From assembly GCF_002104995.1 (NCBI RefSeq), contig NW_024468428.1, positions 1-21,343 of the forward strand: a stretch of DNA of 21,343 bases, given 5' to 3'. Shown piece by piece: positions 17,450-21,343 of the stretch. Under the pieces are notes generated by a model. It was not told where the DNA came from and ran no database searches. It saw only the letters and a list, made by a program, of their open reading frames with translations. Position numbers and translations under genes: made by a program. Every line of letters begins with the position of its first letter. Position 1 is the stretch's first letter. Origin of the DNA: Linderina pennispora (Eukaryota > Kickxellomycota > Kickxellomycetes > Kickxellales > Kickxellaceae).

Positions 17450-18679
17450 GGTGGGGGGACGGAATCAAGCAGACGGAATGGTGGGAGCCCGCTTAAGTGG
17501 ATGTAAGAATGTTGTGTGGTCAGAGAAGGGCGAAGGAGATGCCGGTGGAGACCAGTATTAATATGCGTGGAGAGAAAATAACAGGACTGGACGGGGATGG
17601 CATCCCGGAAGGCCAAGGCAGTAATGGCCATTATATATACTCCCAACCGTCCCCGCCATCCCTCCCGCCATACAATTAGCTGTTCCTCTACGCCATGCAT
17701 TGGCCATTCGCGGATGGTGGGGGTGGGAGAGGGACAGCTGCAGTGCAACCTAGGGGGGACACAAGCCTACACCTTGGCCCATCCTTTCATCACACAACGA
17801 ATGCAGCTTGCAATGGCGATCGACAACCGGCGACTCCCTTCATATGAGGCGAGAGTGGTGGGCATATTTGCAATCGACATACTCCATCTTTCCAAAGATA
17901 GAAACGGCTCCCTGCTGTCGCCATGCATGTGTCCGATGAGCCAATATCTGTGCAACATGGCGTGCCGGCTTGCGACCAACATGCATGGGCTGCCCCGAGA
18001 TGGCGACAGGGTGAATCCAGTTGGCAATGGCGAAGGGAGCCATCGCGTAATCTTGCCCGGGTTGCCATGGAATACAAACCTTGGTGTGTTTCGGCTGCTG
18101 AGCCGGCAATAGGGATATATCCGTCGCTCCGTGCCATAGCAGTTCAGTATTTGGATCTCCTTTGTGCCAATGGTTGTTTTGAACCGGCCTCTTTGTCCCT
18201 GGAATAGGCTGCTCCCAGATGGGTTTCCTAGTTTTATCTGGCCTGGTTCCTGGTGGCCCTGGATTCGATTAATTGCAGGTAGTAGCAAGCAGCTCTCTCT
18301 ACGGGGCGAATCGCAACAATAATAACAAAACAATGACAAGCAGAGACTTGTTTATCGGCGTATAGTACAGGTATAGAAGAACCGCGTTTATCCAAGAGTG
18401 AGCGAAAATGAGGAGGAATGGAGAAGCAAGAGAAAGCCGCACTGCCAGAGGGGATTAGAGAAAAGTTGGGCAAATAAAAGACCAAGTGACGATCGCTATT
18501 AACGGATTTTGTGCTCTTTGGCATGACCGGTTAATGTCAAGTCCGAGCAGCCAGCCAGCCAATGTTCACACGGACGGGGTTCAGCCCTGCTCCTTGCTTA
18601 CAAATGTGAATTTACTGGCGATGGCGCCTTCTCATGAGCTTGCGCTGCGCACTGACGTGGATCGGTGGGAGTCCCAGAT
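17450..18679. other. Long gene-free region upstream of the transporter
   Basis: About 1.2 kb, the longest non-coding stretch in the window. Open frames of 170 to 190 codons exist on both strands over 17597-18339, but they start at TTG or in poor context, overlap each other and look like no protein. The left end should contain the promoter of the OPT gene. The right end holds the 3' flank of the E2 gene. I see no transposon ends, tRNA or clear structured RNA. Confidence 0.5.
17631..17639 (-). promoter_or_regulatory. Possible TATA box for the OPT gene
   Basis: TATATATAA on the minus strand, about 180 nt upstream of the transporter ATG. The distance is long but allowed for a fungal promoter. 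No other TATA-like word lies nearer. Confidence 0.3.
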
Positions 18680-18725
18680 CTAGTGGACCAAAGTGGATTC
18701 GTTCAGAACCTCCACAGCCTCAGTA

Positions 18726-18773
<48 letters not shown>

Positions 18774-20192
18774 GGACAGTGATCCGGAGCCTTGCCCTTG
18801 CCCTTTCTATCCTGCCCGGCTGGCAGTGCTGGCTGGGATGTAGCTTCGCCTTCTGAACACAGTCCCTGCAGCGTCATTGCTGGCAATTGGCACTGGTGGA
18901 CTGATGGCCCTTGCTCGCTGTCATCGCGCGAGCTCGGGACAATGCTGACTGAGAGCTGGTCGTATCTTCGCCAGGGCTTAGCAGACATTCAAAGTCGAGA
19001 TTGGTGTTATCGTGCCTCCCAGGCCAAGAGCTCTTCGCTGCAATATCGCTCTCCTCGGCCAGAAACTGTGCTGCTGGCTGCGATGACTCATCGGACTCGG
19101 GCTCCAGGACTCTCGCCGCTTGCGCTTGCCATTGCTACTGCCATCGCCAACGGACAGGGCTTTTTTCTGCACCGCCCTTGCCTTTGGAGCTGCGCCCGTC
19201 TGAAGTCGCCAATGCCTGTGAACCGTGAAAGGGTTGCAGATTGCGTCGCGTATTGCGGCTCTTTGACAGGCTGGTTTTCCCTAGCAGATCAGACAGCTTG
19301 GCACCGCCGCTCGCCTTCCGCGACGAGGCCGCTGATGATGACAAGGCGCTGCCCTGACTGCTGCTTCCGCGCCTCAACGACCCGGGCTCCTCCTGTGACG
19401 ATGCCAAGGACACGCGGCCCAGGCCGGGTGATTGCTGTTGCTGTGCACGGGATTTCGCTGGTGGTGCATTTCGGCTGCGACTAAGGCCGAGCCGTCGGCT
19501 TACCGAGCTGCTGATCGGCGAGACCGATGCTGCCGGTGCTCCTGGCAGAGGCTTCTCGAACTGGCTGCCAGAACCATCCGGTCTCGTCACACCAGCCTGG
19601 GTATTTGCGGGTGCCGGGACGCTGGCTTGCGCTTCAGCCCAGGCTGCGCATCTTCGGCACCGGCTTTCTGCTCCCTCGGGCGTTTGCGGCGCGTGCAGCG
19701 GCCCGGTCTCGTCTTCATCTCGATCATCCTTGACTGGCTTTGCGTATCTGGCTGTCCACTCTCTTGCTTTGCGCTGATACGCCTCGGTGTCGCTTTTCAG
19801 CTCTTCTGCTATGTCTGGCATAAGCGGGTCATCAGGATTCGGCGCTCTCATCAGCACAGTCAGTGCCAGCAGACACTGACCAGCGTCCACTGGGGCTTCC
19901 AGGTGCCTTCGTGCCCGTCTTCAATATATCCAAGCAGATGTTGCCGTGGTCGTCGATGTTCGGGTGATATATGCGCGTTCTGAACTTCACAGAGGGGGGC
20001 TCTATCGGATACTGGTCTGTCAGGGTGATGTCCACGAGAAAGCGGCCGTTCTCGTACGGCGTCTCACCGGGCCCGTCGATGCGTGCCTCATACTGGTTCA
20101 GGGAGTCGTGCTTGGGCGTGCATGATGCCTTCAAGGTCGCTGCTCTGCAGTATTTTGTACTCTTTTGCAAACCGGGTATTGAACGAGGCCAT
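18680..20192 (-). CDS. UBE2T-like ubiquitin-conjugating enzyme (E2) with long polyQ-ending tail, several frame changes
   Basis: UBE2T is the E2 that, with FANCL, monoubiquitinates FANCD2/FANCI in interstrand crosslink repair (family knowledge). The ATG is at 20192-20190 (MASFNTRFAKEYKIL). Across frames the UBC fold reads in order: PGETPYENGRF, YPIEPPSVKF, YHPNIDDHGNICLDIL with the active-site Cys, EGTWKPQW, and APNPDDPLMPDI, a segment typical of UBE2T. The active Cys falls at residue 86, as in human UBE2T, if one extra base near 20117 is discounted. Further changes are needed near 19911 (-1) and 19874 (-1). The UBC domain ends near residue 155. A tail rich in Ser, Arg, Gln and Ala follows, in one frame to 19135. 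It probably continues through a basic GKRKRR patch and an acidic stretch, by more frame changes near 19140, 19100 and 18930, into a frame with 14 glutamines and a stop at 18680-18682. The tail model is much less certain than the E2 core. Confidence 0.8.
18731..18772 (-). repeat. (CTG)14 / (CAG)14 trinucleotide repeat
   Basis: Fourteen perfect CTG units on the plus strand. On the minus strand, in the proposed last frame of the E2 gene, they encode 14 glutamines between KGKAPDHCP and RNTEAVEVLNES. In the other frames they would give polyalanine or polyleucine in frames with no other support. A perfect uninterrupted triplet run of this length is expected to vary in length between strains. Confidence 0.95.
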
Positions 20193-20499
20193 GAGGGGGA
20201 AAGGTTTGATGAATTCAACAAAGGCGAGAGGCGAGAGGCGAGAGGAGAAGTAAAGGTGCGAAAAGCGAAAAAAAAAAGGTGTTGGTGCGCAGTCAGTGCG
20301 GCTCGAGTCGAAACCCTCATGCAGACCTGCCATGGCAAAGGAAAGGCGCGCCTTTTAATGAAGCTGTCTGGTCAGGCGATGGGCGTGTGGAGCCTTTCCA
20401 ACTTTCACCTGCTGTTTCATTTTGTACCTTTTATTTCCTTCTCTAATTCGTATCCGTAGATATTCGACATTTATCCGAGCCTCATTTTCTAGACACGCC
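20193..20499. promoter_or_regulatory. Shared divergent promoter region of the E2 and Rab5-like genes
   Basis: 307 nt separate the two ATGs of these divergent genes, so both promoters must fit here. Contents: a short tandem repeat at 20222-20245, a poly-A run at about 20270-20278, and a pyrimidine-rich T/C stretch before the Rab start. No TATA box is clear. Confidence 0.5.
20222..20245 (+). repeat. AGGCGAG tandem repeat, about 3.4 copies
   Basis: Three perfect 7-nt units AGGCGAG plus AGG, some 30 nt upstream of the E2 start codon, so within its likely leader or core promoter. Confidence 0.9.
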
Positions 20500-21329
20500 A
20501 TGGCCGACAACAGCAACAGCCAGCAGCAAACGACAAAGCCAAAGCAGCACACGTTCAAGGTGGTCTTGCTAGGTTCGTACCACTGGTCCGCACATGCCGC
20601 GCCCTGCACCTCCTCGGTTGAGCCCAGAACTAACACCACACGTAAGCTTGTAGGCGAGTCTGCGGTTGGAAAGTCCAGGTACGTGTCTCCAATTTCCGAC
20701 CCTGCGTCGTTGAACACTAGCAGCAGCAGCAGCTATATCCTTTTTGGGCTTGGCCTGCCAAGGCTGAAATCACTAACTTTCTCTGTGTAGTCTTGTCACA
20801 CGTTTCGTGCGCGACCAGTTCGACCCGTACAAGGAGAGCACAATTGGCGCAGCGTTCCTGATGAAAGTAGTGCCTATCGACAACGAGAACTCGGCCAACC
20901 TACACATCTGGGACACAGCAGGCCAGGAGAGGTACAAGAGCCTTGCGCCTATGTACTACCGCAACGCCGCCGCTGCCATAGTGGTCTACGACATCACCCA
21001 GGCGGCGTCGTTTGAGCGCGCCAAGTCGTGGGTCAAGGAGCTGCAGAGGCAGGCAGAGCCGGGCATTGTTATTGCGCTGGCTGGCAACAAGACCGATCTG
21101 TCGGACCGCAGAACCGTGTCGGTGAGGAGGGCAGCGAGTACGCCCAGAACTTCGGCCTGCTGTTCTTTGAGACGTCGGCAAAGACTGGCGACCAGATTTC
21201 AGGGCTGTTCACAGAGCTGGCAAAGAAGATCCCATTGCGGCGGAGCCAGCCCAGCTGCAGGGGCAGAGCGGTGTTAATCTGGCGCAGGGCGGGAATGCCG
21301 CTGGCGGTGCTGGCGACTGCGCTTGCTGA
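20500..21329 (+). CDS. Rab5-type small GTPase (Ypt51/Vps21-like), three exons, two apparent frame changes
   Basis: Rab5 GTPases mark early endosomes and recruit the CORVET tether (family knowledge). The exons are 20500-20572, 20654-20678 and 20791-21329. Both introns are GT-AG and the second has CTAAC before CTCTGTGTAG. The G motifs are all present: G1 GESAVGKS (encoded mainly by the 25-nt exon 2), effector region ESTIGAAF, G3 WDTAGQE, G4 NKTD and G5 ETSAKTG. The C-terminus is a Gly/Ala/Gln-rich tail ending in GDCAC, a Cys-X-Cys signal for double geranylgeranylation. Exon 3 needs one base restored near 21123 and one near 21238 to connect NKTD with ETSAKTG and then with the CXC end. With these the protein is 212 residues, the usual Rab5 size. 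Without them it would lose G5 and the lipid anchor. Sequence error is the likeliest cause, since this gene is normally required. Alternative start codons upstream in the open frame are not supported. Confidence 0.9.
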
Positions 21330-21343
21330 GATCATCTGTCGGG

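Noticed and set aside
17597-18339. Overlapping frames of 171 codons (+) and 190 codons (-)
   Set aside because: They overlap each other, the minus frame starts at TTG and neither shows a domain, signal or repeat. I treat the region as non-coding.
18731-18772. Polyalanine or polyleucine protein on the plus strand across the CTG repeat
   Set aside because: The plus-strand frames are short, and only the minus-strand frame has sensible protein sequence on both sides of the repeat.
1285-21240. Programmed frameshifting or a novel recoding system to explain the many frame changes
   Set aside because: The sites share no slippery motif or downstream structure that I can see, go in both directions and cluster at the window's two ends. 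Consensus error is simpler.
8062-21329. A functional cluster of the Vps3-like gene and the Rab5-like gene
   Set aside because: They act in the same pathway, but five unrelated features and 9 kb separate them. Chance linkage is enough.

Overview
The window looks like nuclear DNA of an early-diverging fungus. A Kickxellomycotina (Coemansia-like) source is my best guess, made from gene content and style rather than from any search. The signs are short GT-AG introns (59 to 112 nt) with GTAAGT/GTACGT donors and CTAAC or CTAAC-like branch sites, compact spacing, a fungal RNA polymerase I subunit RPA34, a secreted GH18 class III chitinase, an OPT-family transporter and a FunK1-like kinase relic.

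Layout, left to right. 1-2044: the 3' end of one short-chain dehydrogenase (SDR), then a second, nearly complete tandem SDR paralogue broken by six apparent one-base frame changes. 2155-4907: a six-exon MSH4 (meiotic MutS homologue), convergent with RPA34 (4997-5836, minus strand, two exons). 6164-7063: the N-terminal part of a FunK1-like kinase, cut off at the hinge. It is followed by about 1 kb without a gene that holds a degenerate tRNA-like element (7235-7310). 8062-11589: an intact 1175-residue Vps3/TGFBRAP1/Vps39-family tethering protein. 12196-13620: a leucine-rich, F-box-like protein, convergent with the chitinase (13754-14797, minus). 15083-17449: an intact 788-residue oligopeptide transporter (minus). 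17450-18679: no recognisable gene. 18680-20192: a UBE2T-like ubiquitin-conjugating enzyme (minus) with a long low-complexity tail ending in a (CAG)14 polyglutamine tract. 20500-21329: a Rab5-type GTPase, divergent from the E2 gene.

Two themes stand out. First, one-base frame changes cluster at the two ends of the window (about 1.28-2.57 kb and 18.9-21.24 kb). The middle coding regions of the Vps3-like, OPT, chitinase, LRR and RPA34 genes are clean. The affected genes keep their catalytic motifs, and one of them is a Rab5 that should be essential. Consensus errors in poorly covered stretches therefore fit better than gene decay. Second, the genes are mostly housekeeping: meiotic recombination (MSH4), rRNA transcription (RPA34), endosomal fusion (Vps3-like plus Rab5, which act in the same CORVET step), interstrand crosslink repair signalling (UBE2T-like), and cell-wall and nutrient functions (chitinase, OPT). 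I see no mobile-element protein, CRISPR array or obvious gene cluster with a new joint function.
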